Part shown: in pieces, positions 45,554 to 55,755 of the stretch
Layout of the letters: the number at the start of each line of letters is the position of its first letter
Numbering within the stretch: position 1 is the first letter of the stretch
Source: Bog-473 sp963737745
Lineage (GTDB): Bacteria > Actinomycetota > Acidimicrobiia > Acidimicrobiales > RAAP-2
DNA length: 64,000 nt
Direction: 5' to 3'
NCBI GenBank assembly: GCA_963737745.1
Contig: CAVTTR010000003.1
Location: 1 to 64,000 of the forward strand
The notes under the pieces: model-generated
Database searches by the model: none
The model's input: the letters and a program-made list of their open reading frames with translations, nothing else
Told to the model about the DNA's origin: nothing
Made by a program: the position numbers and the translations under genes

Positions 45554-46132
45554 GTGCTCCATACCGACTTGCACCTCCTCGCCCGGGTCGCCCTCGGTAT
45601 CGGGGTCGGCTTCGTCTTCGGATACGAACGCCAGCTTCGGGGATCGCCGGCGGGAAACCGCACCTTTGCTCTGATCGGCGGGACCGCTGCTGGCGTGACC
45701 GCGGTGGCCGGGACGATCTCTCCCCAGGCTGTGGCCGGGATCCTCACGGGCATCGGCTTCCTCGGGGCCGGACTGGTCTTTGTCCACGGTGCCACGATCC
45801 GCGGCCTTACGTCCGCCTCAACCGTCTTTGCCGTGGCGGGCGTGGGCATCGTGTTCGGGTACGGACACACGTACTTGGGCTTATTTATGGCGGTCGCCTA
45901 TATGTTCCTGCTCGAACTCCAGCACATACCTGGCCTGCGCGCTCTCGACGCCAGCGCCATCGCCTCCCGCTTTCGCGACGATTTCGAGGTCCCCCTCACG
46001 TTCGACGACACGGGCATGGGTGGAGGTGAGGACGTGGCCGGCGTGACAGAAGTGGCCGGAGAGGGCAGCAGTACGGGTGGTGCGGGGGGCGGTGAACAAG
46101 GCGCAGACCCGACGGCGTCACCCTCAACCTGA
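45554..46132 (+). CDS. MgtC/SapB-family membrane protein
   Basis: 192 residues from GTG 45554. MgtC signature: LLARVALGIGVGFVFGYERQ, then GNRTFALIGGTAAG and ILTGIGFLGAGLVF, over four to five TM helices, with a hydrophilic C-terminal Gly/Glu tail. MgtC proteins are inner-membrane regulators of magnesium/phosphate homeostasis. The tail (GEGSSTGGAGGG) is unusual low-complexity. It is co-directional with its neighbours, 7 bases after the EEP gene. Confidence 0.88.
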   Translation: MLHTDLHLLARVALGIGVGFVFGYERQLRGSPAGNRTFALIGGTAAGVTAVAGTISPQAVAGILTGIGFLGAGLVFVHGATIRGLTSASTVFAVAGVGIVFGYGHTYLGLFMAVAYMFLLELQHIPGLRALDASAIASRFRDDFEVPLTFDDTGMGGGEDVAGVTEVAGEGSSTGGAGGGEQGADPTASPST

Positions 46133-46147
46133 AGGAGCAGCAACCCC

Positions 46148-47542
46148 ATGAGCACGTATCCCTACGCCGACCGTTTCGAAATTCACCGAGAATTGCCAGA
46201 GATCGGGCTGCCCCGCGACGAAGTCATCTCCGAGTTGCGGACCATGGCGAGCGAGGAGGACGCGTTCTGGGAGACCGGCAAGTGCTCGGGAACGATGTAT
46301 TGCGGCGACCACGACCACTACCACTTCATGAACGAGGCCTTCGGACTCTTCGCCCACGTGAATGTCCTCCAACGTGACATGTGCCCGAGTGCCACCAAGT
46401 TCGAAGCCGAGATCATCTCTATGACACTGGGTCTGCATCACGGTGAAGCCGCCACTGCAACGGGTGACTCGCCGTGCGGCTTGGTGACCACTGGAGGAAC
46501 CGGCAGCATTTTGCACGCCATCCTGGCCTACCGGGATCACGCGACCCAAACGAGAGGGATCACCCGACCCAACGTGATCAAGCCGGAGACGGCGCACCCA
46601 GCCTTTGACAAGGCGTGCCATCTCTTCGGGGTCGAGCTCCGGCGCGCGCCGGTCGACCCGGTGACCACGCAAGTGGACGTGAACTGGGTGCGCGACAACA
46701 TCGACGACCAGACCGTCGCCCTCATCGGATCCGCCTGCAACTACGGCTACGGCACTGTCGACCCCATCGGTGAGCTTTCGGATCTGGCGCTCGACCGCGG
46801 CATCGGATTGCATGTCGACGGCTGCCTCGGGGGGTTCATCCTCCCCTTTGGCCAGGAGTTGGGTTACGACATCCCGCTCTTCGACTACCGCCTCCCTGGC
46901 GTCACCTCCATATCGGCAGACACCCACAAATACGGCTACGCCTTCAAAGGCTCGTCGGTGCTGAGTTTCCGTTCCAAGGAATTACGCAATGCGCAGTACT
47001 TCTATCTGACCGACTGGAGCGGGGGAAAGTACACCTCTCCCGGAATGGAAGGGTCTCGTTCGGGTGGCCTGATCGCCGCCACATGGGCCGCCATGGTGCA
47101 GCTCGGCCATGCGGGCTACCTGGGCTACGCCAAGCAGATCTTCGAGACGTCGTTTGCCATGCAGGATGCCGTGCGCAGCCATCCCGAATTGCAGATGGTC
47201 GGCCAGCCGACGTTCCTTTTCTCATTCACCTCGGACGTGTTCGACATCTATCACGTCAACGACTTCATGCGACAGCGAGGGTGGCGATTCAACGGACAGC
47301 AATACCCCAATGCACTCCATATGGCCGTTACTCGCCCTCAGACGCAGACTGACGTCGCCGCCGAATTCGCGGCCGATCTGGCCGACGGTGTCGCCTATGC
47401 CAACGAACACGCCGGGGAGGCACCCCGGTCCAGCGCAATCTATGGTGGCGTGTCCGGGGGCATGACCGACGAAGCGGACAAATTCATACGCGCCGTGATG
47501 GCCGACATGCTGGACGCGCAATCGGTGATTCCACCGGGCTGA
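46148..47542 (+). CDS. PLP-dependent decarboxylase, sphingosine-1-phosphate lyase-like
   Basis: 464 residues, group II decarboxylase fold. PLP-binding features are clear: GGTGSILHA, His222-Val-Asp224 (HVDGCLGGF) and Lys261 in SADTHKYGYAFKG. The order, and the DTHKYG and SPGMEGSRSGG segments, are those of the Dpl1/S1P-lyase branch, not glutamate decarboxylase. Bacterial members are reported in Symbiobacterium and Legionella. ATG 46148 follows AAGGAG. It would cleave a phosphorylated long-chain base or related amino-phosphate. No sphingolipid synthesis gene is in the window. Confidence 0.88.
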   Translation: MSTYPYADRFEIHRELPEIGLPRDEVISELRTMASEEDAFWETGKCSGTMYCGDHDHYHFMNEAFGLFAHVNVLQRDMCPSATKFEAEIISMTLGLHHGEAATATGDSPCGLVTTGGTGSILHAILAYRDHATQTRGITRPNVIKPETAHPAFDKACHLFGVELRRAPVDPVTTQVDVNWVRDNIDDQTVALIGSACNYGYGTVDPIGELSDLALDRGIGLHVDGCLGGFILPFGQELGYDIPLFDYRLPGVTSISADTHKYGYAFKGSSVLSFRSKELRNAQYFYLTDWSGGKYTSPGMEGSRSGGLIAATWAAMVQLGHAGYLGYAKQIFETSFAMQDAVRSHPELQMVGQPTFLFSFTSDVFDIYHVNDFMRQRGWRFNGQQYPNALHMAVTRPQTQTDVAAEFAADLADGVAYANEHAGEAPRSSAIYGGVSGGMTDEADKFIRAVMADMLDAQSVIPPG

Positions 47543-47551
47543 GCGCCGCCA

Positions 47552-47567
47552 GGCTGGCTAGCCGGCC
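47552..47567. terminator. Possible bidirectional hairpin between convergent genes
   Basis: GGCTGG-CTAG-CCGGCC forms a 6-bp stem (one G-T pair) with a CTAG loop. It lies between the convergent PLP enzyme and lipoprotein genes and overlaps the latter's stop. No T-tract. Confidence 0.35.
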
Positions 47568-48616
47568 GACGCGCCCTCCGAAATGAAGGCTCGGCCGGCG
47601 TTGTCCACGGCCACGCAAAAGGAGATCGTCGCACACGAGATCCCCACGAGGGCGCGCCGGTTGTCAATGACCGTCCCCGTGCTCCACTTCATGCCGTTGT
47701 ATCCGAAAACGCGCCCGAGCGAGTCAACAGCCCGGCAGAAGGTAGGGGTCGGGCACGAGATACCGGTGAGACCTGAGACGTCAGATCCCGCGAGCGGCGG
47801 TTCTTTGGCGATCGGAGTAGGCACCGAGAAGCCGGTGCCGTTCCACGTCAACTCGTTGCCAGCGCTGTCGAGGACGATGCAAAACGTGGGGCTGGCACAC
47901 GAGACGGCGTTCAACTGTCCCTGCGGGTCGGCGTCCGTCGGCTGCGTCCAGGTATGGCCGTTCCAAAGCGATGGGCCTCCTTCAACGGCCACGCAGAAGG
48001 TGGGGGTCACACAGGAGATCTGGTTGGCCGCACCCCAGGCACCGACGTTGCCCGACCATGATCGGCCATTGAAGACGAAGGAATTCCCCTCACCATCGAT
48101 GGACACGCAGAAGGTCGTCCCCACGCAGCTAATGGATTCAAAACCCTGCGCGGCGGGAATCGTCGTCGGCGCGGACCACGATGTGCCGTTGAACAGCACG
48201 GCTTGGTTGAGGTTGGGGACGGCGACGCAGAACGTGGCGCCGGTGCAGGTCAGGTAGGAGCCGCCCTGGGGTGATGGCGCGCTTCCCACCGAGCCCAGTG
48301 AGGTGACGTGACTCCCCAGCAATTGATACGACTGTCCGCTCTTCGTCCCGATGAGGCAGAACCCCGCCACCGGGCACGACACCACCGAGAGGTCGGCGTT
48401 GGCCGCGATGGTCACCGCCGTGGACCAGCTCCCAGCGGCACTAGGCATGGTCGTCGTGGTGGTTTGCACCACGCTCGAAGGAGTCCCAGGTGTGCTGCCC
48501 GTTGTGCTGGTCGTGCTCGTCGCATTTCCGTGCCCGCCTCCGCCGCAGGCGGCCAGCAGGAGCGCCGCCGCCATGGCGGCAACAAGGAGCCCACCGCGGC
48601 CCCGACAGCTCCTCAC
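47558..48616 (-). CDS. Lipoprotein with seven Cys-Phe-Cys repeats (beta-propeller-like)
   Basis: 352 residues. A lipoprotein signal ends in the lipobox LLAAC (Cys24), followed by a Thr/Ser linker. The rest has seven repeats of the pattern SC-x4/5-FC followed by (V/I)(A/S)(V/I)D, each with a W or FNG strand. Seven short beta repeats suggest a seven-bladed propeller, each blade with a potential disulfide. It starts at GTG 48616, overlapping the Lrp stop. It is surface-anchored, function unknown. Confidence 0.85.
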   Translation of the reverse strand: MRSCRGRGGLLVAAMAAALLLAACGGGGHGNATSTTSTTGSTPGTPSSVVQTTTTTMPSAAGSWSTAVTIAANADLSVVSCPVAGFCLIGTKSGQSYQLLGSHVTSLGSVGSAPSPQGGSYLTCTGATFCVAVPNLNQAVLFNGTSWSAPTTIPAAQGFESISCVGTTFCVSIDGEGNSFVFNGRSWSGNVGAWGAANQISCVTPTFCVAVEGGPSLWNGHTWTQPTDADPQGQLNAVSCASPTFCIVLDSAGNELTWNGTGFSVPTPIAKEPPLAGSDVSGLTGISCPTPTFCRAVDSLGRVFGYNGMKWSTGTVIDNRRALVGISCATISFCVAVDNAGRAFISEGASAG

Positions 48617-49095
48617 AATTTGCGGCTGGCTGATCGATCAGGCTCGAAGGAACGATGACGCGTCCAGGTATCGAGCACGATCAGTGTCTTGGTGCCCGTG
48701 ACCCTCCCTCGCCGGCGGAGTTGTTCGATCACCTGCCCCAAACGCTCCACGTCGGGCACCTGGAGCCATACGAGCGCATCAGGGTCTCCGGCCGTGGTGA
48801 AGACGGCTTGCACCTCGGGTAGTTGGATCGCCGTCTCCTTGATCTCTTGGAGATCGGCCGTTCCGGCGAAGCGCACTTCTGTGAAGGCCTGAATGGGACG
48901 GCCCGCCTTGCGATGATCAACCACCACGGTGTAGCCGGCGATGACTCCAGACTTCTCCAGCCGCTCGATGCGCCGGGTAACAGCCGAAGCCGAGAGTGAG
49001 ACCTTCTCGCCGATGTCAGCCATGGTGCGCCGAGCGTTGTGGGAGAGGAGTTCGATGATCCGGTGGTCAGTCTGATCGAGGTCGACGGCGCTCAC
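48613..49095 (-). CDS. Lrp/AsnC-family transcriptional regulator
   Basis: 160 residues. N-terminal helix-turn-helix (DQTDHRIIELLSHNARRTMA, then ADIGEKVSLSASAVTRRIERL) and a RAM ligand domain with the GDPDALVWLQVPD motif. Lrp/AsnC proteins bind amino acids and act as octamers. It diverges from the amino-acid dehydrogenase gene across 187 bases and overlaps the lipoprotein gene by 4 bases, so it probably controls both neighbours. A TACCGGTA palindrome lies at 49174-49181 in the gap. Confidence 0.93.
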   Translation of the reverse strand: MSAVDLDQTDHRIIELLSHNARRTMADIGEKVSLSASAVTRRIERLEKSGVIAGYTVVVDHRKAGRPIQAFTEVRFAGTADLQEIKETAIQLPEVQAVFTTAGDPDALVWLQVPDVERLGQVIEQLRRRGRVTGTKTLIVLDTWTRHRSFEPDRSASRKL

Positions 49096-49282
49096 CCGGC
49101 CAGTATAAATCCGACCGGCAAGCGCTCGCGTGTTCTGTGCGCCGAAGGGCGCTCAATCCCGCTTTCTATTGCGTACCGGTATCGAAATACCCATTACTTC
49201 CACTCTGCGAGCGCCTCGGCCTATTGACTGTCTTTGTGAGTATCTCCACCGTTCTCGAGGGTCGATCACGGCCGAGACCCAC

Positions 49283-50334
49283 GTGAGTGTTTCAGTCCCC
49301 GGCACCCGCCAGCCGCTCGGGGAAAGCCTGCTTCTCTGCCATGACGGGACCAGCGGCCTCAACGCCGCCATTGCCGTAGACGACACGACGCTCGGCCCGG
49401 GACTCGGCGGTGTCCGTTGGATGCCCTATCCGACGTTCGGCGCATGCGGTGGAAGAGGCGTGCCGACTCTCGCAAGTGATGACGCTGAAGAACGCGGTGG
49501 CCGGAATTCCCTACGGCGGCGCCAAGTCGGTCATCCTGCGTGAGGAAAGTGGGGACGATCAGCCGGCCTCACGAGAAGCCCGACTACGTGCCTTTGCCTC
49601 CTTCGTCAACCGCCTTGGTGGGGCCTACGTGCCAGGTGTGGACATGGGAACCACGGTGGCGGACCTGGCTGTCATGGCCACCGTGGCGCCGTGGGTGAGC
49701 TGCGATCACAACGATCCGTCACCGGCGACCGCCCTCGGCGTATTTCGCTCCATTGAAGCTGCCGTCCGACATACGCTGCGATGTGACCTCTCGGGCATTC
49801 GGGTGACCGTGCAAGGAGCCGGACACGTCGGATCAGCGCTCGCCGAACTTCTCGCCGAGCGAGGCGCCATCCTCTCCATAGCCGATGTCGATTCGGCGCG
49901 GGCGGCGCAGGTGGCCGAGGCCATCGGGGCCACGGTCGTGGCGCCACAAACAGCTCACGCCCTCCCCTGCGACGTCTTCGCCCCTTGTGCGTCGGCTCGA
50001 GTGCTCCACCCGGCGTCGATCGAAGAGCTCCAGTGTGCGCTCGTGGTCGGGGCGGCCAATGACGTGCTGGCCCAGCGATCCGACGCCGAACGACTCGCGC
50101 AGCGCGGGATCGCCTATGTGCCCGACTTTGTTTCGAATGCCGGAGGCGTCCTGCAGATCCATGCCGAGCGTTCTGGATGGGACGCCGCCCGCCTCGAGCT
50201 CGCCTTGGATGCGGTCGGAAGCGCGCACGGCCGAGCTCCTCGATGAGTCCGTCACCAGCCACTCCCTCCCCCTCCACGTGGCCGAGCATTGGGCATCAGC
50301 CCGTCTGGGTCGCCCGGTCACCATCCCCGACTGA
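49283..50334 (+). pseudogene. Glu/Leu/Phe/Val dehydrogenase family, two frame breaks
   Basis: About 350 residues if two extra bases are ignored. GTG 49283 (VSVSVPGTRQPLGE), then GLGGVRWMPYPT, a first break at 49439-49440, AHAVEEACRLSQVMTLK, the active-site lysine region NAVAGIPYGGAK and the Rossmann motif GAGHVGSALAELL. A second break at 50219-50220 gives GARTAELLDESVTSHSLPLH to the stop at 50334. The fold fits valine/leucine-type dehydrogenases. The divergent Lrp gene and the downstream ferredoxin oxidoreductase support branched- or aromatic-amino-acid catabolism. Confidence 0.85.
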
Positions 50335-50351
50335 GAGAACCGGACGAGCCG

Positions 50352-53300
50352 ATGCGCACCGTGAGCATCAGCGACCGCTACGAGGCACTGGAGGGCAGCG
50401 TGTTGCTCTCGGGCATTGAGGCCATCGTCCGCCTTTTGTTGACGCAACGGCGTCTCGATCGCCTCCGGGAACTCTCGACAGCTCTCTTCATCAGCGGCTA
50501 CGAAGGTTCGCCTCTCGGCGGCCTCGATCAACAACTCCAACGGGCGCACGAGCTCCTGGCGGCGGCGGACATCGTGTTCACCCCCGGTCTCAACGAGGAG
50601 CTGGCGGCCACGGCCGTGGGCGGGACCCAGCTGACTGGCGAGTTGCCGGGTCGGCGCGTCGACGGCGTGGTGGGCTTCTGGTACGGGAAGAACCCCGGGC
50701 TCGATCGAGCGGCTGACGCCATCCGCCATGCCAGCGTTTCGGGCACGGCGCCCCTGGGGGGTGCCGTGGCGCTGGTGGGGGACGACCCCATGTCGAAGTC
50801 CTCGACGCTGCCCAGCTCGTGCGAGCAGATGGCGCGGGCCCTTGGGCTCCCGGTCCTGGCCCCCTCGTCGGTGAGCGACATCATCCCGCTTGGCCTTCAT
50901 GCCGTCGCGCTCTCCCGCTACGCCGGACTCTGGAGCGCGCTCAAAATCGTGGCCGATCTGGCCGACGCCAGCGCCACCGTCGCCATCCCGGCGCTCGGAG
51001 CCTTGGGAATTCCGGCGCCCGATCAGTCCCGTCTCTGGCACCCGCGCACGTTGCTCGGGCCGGGCGCCCTCGAGGCGGAAGAAGACCTGTACTCCGTGCG
51101 CATCCCGCGGGTCCACGAGTACACCGAGCTCGCCGGCCTCAACCGCATCACCCGCGAGCCTGTTCGCCCGCGTATGGCCATCGTTGCCTCGGGGCTGGCG
51201 TATGCCGCGACCCTGCGCGCCCTCGACGACCTCGGCCTCAGCCCACACGACCAGGACGACCTCGGTCTGCGCATCATCAAGATCGACCTGCCCTGGCCTC
51301 TCGGCCCCTTCGCTCTGCGGGCCATGGTGCATCGGGCTCATGAGGTGCTGGTCATTGAGGACAAGGCCCCCATTGTCGAAGAACAGCTCAAGGCCGCCCT
51401 GTACCGGCAACCGAACCAACCACGAATCTACGGCAAGGAAGACGGCGACGGCCGTTCCCTCATTCCCCGCCACGGGGCGGTGACCAGTCACGTGGTGGCG
51501 ACGGCGCTCTCCCGCCTTTGGCGCGATGAAACGCTTCCCGCGCCGGCCCGTCTGGCGGTGGACCGACACAACGCGCCGCACCCAGATGCGCATCGATCTC
51601 GGTGCGGCCGACTCGGCCCCCGCACCCGCGCCGCGCACGCCATATTTCTGCTCCGGTTGTCCGCACAACATCTCCACGCGGGCCGACGACGAACAGTTGG
51701 TCGGCCTCGGCATCGGCTGCCACATCATGGCGGCACTCGACGACGAGGGGCGGGGTCACAAGATCGGCATGACGCAAATGGGTGGCGAAGGGGCGCAGTG
51801 GATCGGCATGTCCCCCTTCACCGACGACCGCCACTATGCCCAGAACCTGGGCGACGGCACGTTCTTCCATTCAGGATCACTTGCCGTACGTGGAGCCGTA
51901 GCGGCCGGCGTGACCATGACCTACAAGATCCTCTACAACGACGCCGTCGCCATGACCGGGGGCCAAACCCCGGTCGGCCGGGTGGGCGTGCCAGAGCTCA
52001 CCCACTGGCTGGCCATGGAAGGGGTGAAGAAGGTCATCATCACGACGCCCGACCCCGCAGAGCTCGCGCATACGCCGCTCCACTCCATCGCCACCGTCGT
52101 GCACCGGGACAAGACGGCCGACGCCCAACGCGAACTGGCGGCAACTGAAGGGGTCACCGCCCTCATCCATTTCGACCCTTGCGCAGCGGAGGAACGTCGA
52201 CTGCGCAATCGCGGTCAACGTCCGGCCTTGACGGAGTCTGTATGGATCAACGATCGCGTATGCGAGGGCTGTGGTGACTGCGCCGACCATGCCACGTGCA
52301 TGTCGCTGGTCCATGTCGAAACGGATTTCGGCACCAAAATGTCGGTGCATCAGGGCAGCTGCAATCTCGACAAGTCGTGCCTCAAGGGAGAGTGCCCCTC
52401 CTTCGTCATCGCCCGTCATGACCCCGCACGTGTCAACACGCCACCACGCTTCCAACTGAGCCCCCCGACGTTCCTGCCCGATCCGCCGGATCGCTCCTGG
52501 CCTGGAACCACCGTGATGCGCATGCCCGGCATTGGCGGCACGGGTGTGGTGACGGCCTCGCGCATCACACAGATGGCCGCACACCTCGCAGGACTCCATG
52601 CGGCCGGAATCGACCAGACCGGGCTGGCGCAGAAAAATGGTCCGGTCACATCCGACGTCCGGATTTCTTCCTCTCCCATCGAGGGCGACGTCCACGCCAG
52701 CCCCGGAGGCGCCGACGTGCTCCTCGGCTTCGACCTCCTCGGGGCGGCCGGTGATGAAGCTCTCTCGGTCGCTTCCCCGCAACGCACGGTGGCCGTGCTC
52801 AACGTGGCCGAGGTGCCGACCGCCAGCATGCTCCGGCATCAACGCTCGCCTTTTCCCCTGGCGTCAGGTCTCAAAGCGCGCATCGCCCGCTCCACGCGGG
52901 CCGCCGACATGATCTGCGTCGACGCACAGACCATCGCCGAACGACTGACCGGCGACCATTTGGCCGCCAACCTCGTCCTCATAGGTGCGGCCTTCCAGGC
53001 CGGTCTCCTGCCATTCGGCACCGAGGAGTTGACCGAGGCGGTTCGCCTCAACGGCGTCGACGTCCCGGCCAGCTTGGCCGCCATCGCCTGGGGCCGCGCC
53101 GCCGTGGCCTCGCCCGAGATCGTCGCCCAGGCCCTCGCACCGCGCTTTGCCGAGGTCGGAGGTTCCGCCGGTCTACGTTCCCTGCCACCCCGACTTGAGC
53201 CCGACGCGAACTGGCCCGACGGCCTCCGCGCCCTCACGCGCCTGCGGGTGGGCGAGCTCATCGACTTCCAGAGCACCAAGGTGGCCGACCACTTCCTCGA

Positions 53301-53880
53301 CCAGGTCCGCCAGGTGGCGGAGCGAGAGCTCATGGCCGTCGGAAGTTTTTCGGGACGCGTGACCGAGACCTTCGTCCGGGGGCTCTATGCGTTGACGGCG
53401 ATCAAGGATGAGTACGAGGTGGCGCGTTTGCACCTTCTCCCAGAGGAGCAAGAGGCGTTCCGGCAGGCGTTCCCCGGGGCGCGTCCGGTCTACATGCTCA
53501 AGCCCCCGCTTCTGGCGCGCCTCGGCCTGCAACGCAAGATCAAGCTCGTTCGCAGCGCCACTCCCGCCTTCCGTTTTCTTCGGACGGCGCGCCACCTGCG
53601 GGGGACGCCGTTGGACTTCTTCGGTTGGACGGCGGAGCGTCGAGCCGAGCGGCAATTCCTGACCGAGTACCTGTCCTGGGTGGCCGACGCTTTGGATCAC
53701 CTCACGCCCACGACCCTTGACGCGGTGCGAGCGGTCGTCGACGCGGCCAACAACGTGCATGGCTATGCACACGTGCGGCAGGCGAGCATGGCGGCCGTCC
53801 GATCCACCGTGGCCGGACACCTGCGCCAGCTCAGCGGCGACGAGGTTCCGCATTCAGAACGCTTTCCACTGGCTGGTTAG
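50352..53880 (+). pseudogene. Single-chain indolepyruvate:ferredoxin oxidoreductase, one frame break
   Basis: About 1175 residues once one C of 51581-51583 is ignored (NAPHQMRIDLGAADS). The N-terminal half is the pyrimidine/alpha-like domain (RYEALEGSVLLSGIEAIVRL, FWYGKNPGLDRA). The TPP domain has CSGCPHN, GIGCHIMAALD and TQMGGEGAQW. A Cys-rich stretch CEGCGDC with SCLKGECPSF may carry iron-sulfur clusters. The gamma-like domain has GIGGTGVVTASRI, and a C-terminal DUF6537-type module follows. It oxidises aryl pyruvates to aryl-acetyl-CoA, giving reduced ferredoxin. It begins 17 bases after the dehydrogenase. Confidence 0.9.
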
Positions 53881-53915
53881 ACGCAGGCAGCTGACCGGGA
53901 CGTGCCGGAGTCGGT

Positions 53916-54516
53916 TCAGGCGCCGAGTCGGTGCACCGATACGGCATACGTGCTCGTTCGCTCGAACGGCCGTCGATCCCAAGTGGACCATCGGTCTTCC
54001 AAGAACAAGCCCGACCCTGCCGCCAGCTGCGTCCTGCTCGGCCACAGACAATCCACCGGGCGTGAGCGAGTAGCCACTGATCAAGATTCCGCCGGGCGTC
54101 AGATGTGCGGCCATGTTGGCCACTACCCGTCCCTCGGTGCCCGGCGCCACGAAGATGAGGACGTTCCCTGCCATCACGACGATGTCGAAGCGCCGACCGA
54201 GGCTGCGCGCAGGGGTAGCAAGGTCAGGGTCGGCCAAATCGGCCACAATCCATTCGAGGTGAGGCGCCTTCTGGCGGGCAGCCTCGAGCATCGCCGGGTC
54301 CAGGTCGATCCCCACCACCTCGTAGCCCCGCCGGCTGAGCTCGATTGCGACCCTCCCGGTCCCGCAACCGGCATCGAGCACGGATCCCGGCCCGTAGGAC
54401 TCGACGAATGTCGCCTCACCGTGCATGTCGGCACCGGTGGCGGCCAGCTCTTCGAATCTGCGGTCATAGAGCGCTCCACGAGGCACATCGCCCTTCATCC
54501 AACGGTTGGAGGCCAC
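53916..54516 (-). pseudogene. SAM-dependent methyltransferase, one frame break
   Basis: About 199 residues. SAM motif I is VLDAGCGTGRVAIEL, followed by VVGIDLDPAMLEAARQKAP, and LTPGGILISGYSL. The family C-terminus is lost after AAGGR, but skipping one base at 54015-54017 gives LFLEDRWSTWDRRPFERTST and a stop at 53916. GTG 54516 and ATG 54498 are alternative starts. It is convergent with the oxidoreductase and divergent from the ferredoxin reductase. Substrate unknown. Confidence 0.85.
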
Positions 54517-54608
54517 CCCAAGAGTCTGGCCGCCCGAGTCGCCCGATCGGAGACGCGGCCCTCTGGCCCGTCTTCGTCAACGAGGCCCAGCTCAGAGTAC
54601 GGTATGGC

Positions 54609-55730
54609 ATGGCAACTGGCGTCCTCCCCGCGCGGCGGCCGCTGTCCCGACGGGTATTGCGCCAGGCAATGCGAGTGTTCAATGCCGCTGCCACCCCCTA
54701 TGGGGTCGATCGCTATGTGGAGCTCGTGCGCCCCTCATGGTCCTCCACCGAGGTCCGGGCCAAGGTGGTGGACGTGGCACGCACCACGCCGCGCAGCGTG
54801 ACGCTGACGCTGCGCCCGAATGGGAACTGGAGCGGGTTTCGTGCCGGGCAATACACCGAGGTCAGTATCGAGATCGACGGCGTGCGCCATACCCGCTGTT
54901 ACTCCATGACCAACGACGCCACCCGGCGGAACGGCCTGGTCGAGCTTTCAATCACCGCAGAACCCGACGGCCGGGTGAGCCGGCACCTGCGCCAGACGGC
55001 CCAAAAGGGCCAGACCGTCGTCCTCACCCCCGCCATGGGCTCGTTCACCCTTCCGGACCAAGAACCCGCCCATCTTTTCCTCATATCCGGCGGAAGCGGC
55101 ATCACGCCGGTCATGTCGATGTTGCGCACACGCTGTGCCCTCGGCTGGACCAAGCCGGTCACTTTCCTGCACTACGCCGTGACCGAGCAGGACATGCTCT
55201 TTCGGCCCGAGTTGGAGGAGCTCGCCCGCACGGCGGCCAACGTGCGCGTCATGAGGGTCTTCACCGAACGCCCCGGTACCGGCGATCTCGACGGGTTCTT
55301 GACGCCTGCACATCTCGCACACGCTTGTCCGGAGTGGAGGGAGGCGGAAGCCTTCGTCTGCGGGCCCGCTTCGCTCATGGAGACCGCACGCACGCTCTTC
55401 GCAGAGGCAGGGAGGAGCGAGCACCTGCACACCGAGGCGTTCACCTTGGCCCAGTTCACCGCAGAGGCGGGCAGCATGGGCGGGACGGTCCGGTTCGGCG
55501 CCAGCGAGATTGGTGTCGTCAGCAACGGCACGCCCGTGCTCTTGCAGGCCGAGGCAGCGGGCCTCACTCCTCTCACCGGATGTCGGATGGGAATCTGTCA
55601 CACCTGCACGCGCCGGCTCTGCGCTGGTGCTGTCCGCGACGCAGTGACCGGAGAGATCACCAATGGACCCGATGCCAACATTCGGATCTGCGTCAGCGTT
55701 CCCGTCGGCGACGTCGAGATCGATCTCTAA
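54609..55730 (+). CDS. Ferredoxin reductase with C-terminal [2Fe-2S] domain
   Basis: 373 residues from ATG 54609. FAD-binding RxYS motif (RCYSMTND), NAD-binding GGSGITPVMSML, and a plant-type [2Fe-2S] cluster with CRMGICHTC plus a later RICVSV cysteine. Layout as in the Rv3230c-type reductase that feeds the DesA3 stearoyl-CoA desaturase in M. tuberculosis. It is 25 bases upstream of the desaturase, so it should be its electron donor. An open frame upstream to 54345 lies antisense to the methyltransferase. Confidence 0.93.
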   Translation: MATGVLPARRPLSRRVLRQAMRVFNAAATPYGVDRYVELVRPSWSSTEVRAKVVDVARTTPRSVTLTLRPNGNWSGFRAGQYTEVSIEIDGVRHTRCYSMTNDATRRNGLVELSITAEPDGRVSRHLRQTAQKGQTVVLTPAMGSFTLPDQEPAHLFLISGGSGITPVMSMLRTRCALGWTKPVTFLHYAVTEQDMLFRPELEELARTAANVRVMRVFTERPGTGDLDGFLTPAHLAHACPEWREAEAFVCGPASLMETARTLFAEAGRSEHLHTEAFTLAQFTAEAGSMGGTVRFGASEIGVVSNGTPVLLQAEAAGLTPLTGCRMGICHTCTRRLCAGAVRDAVTGEITNGPDANIRICVSVPVGDVEIDL

Positions 55731-55755
55731 GCCGGATTCGCCCAAAAGGACCTCG

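Noticed and set aside
49833..51728. A 631-codon - strand open frame
   Set aside because: Antisense to the dehydrogenase and oxidoreductase, with no motifs.
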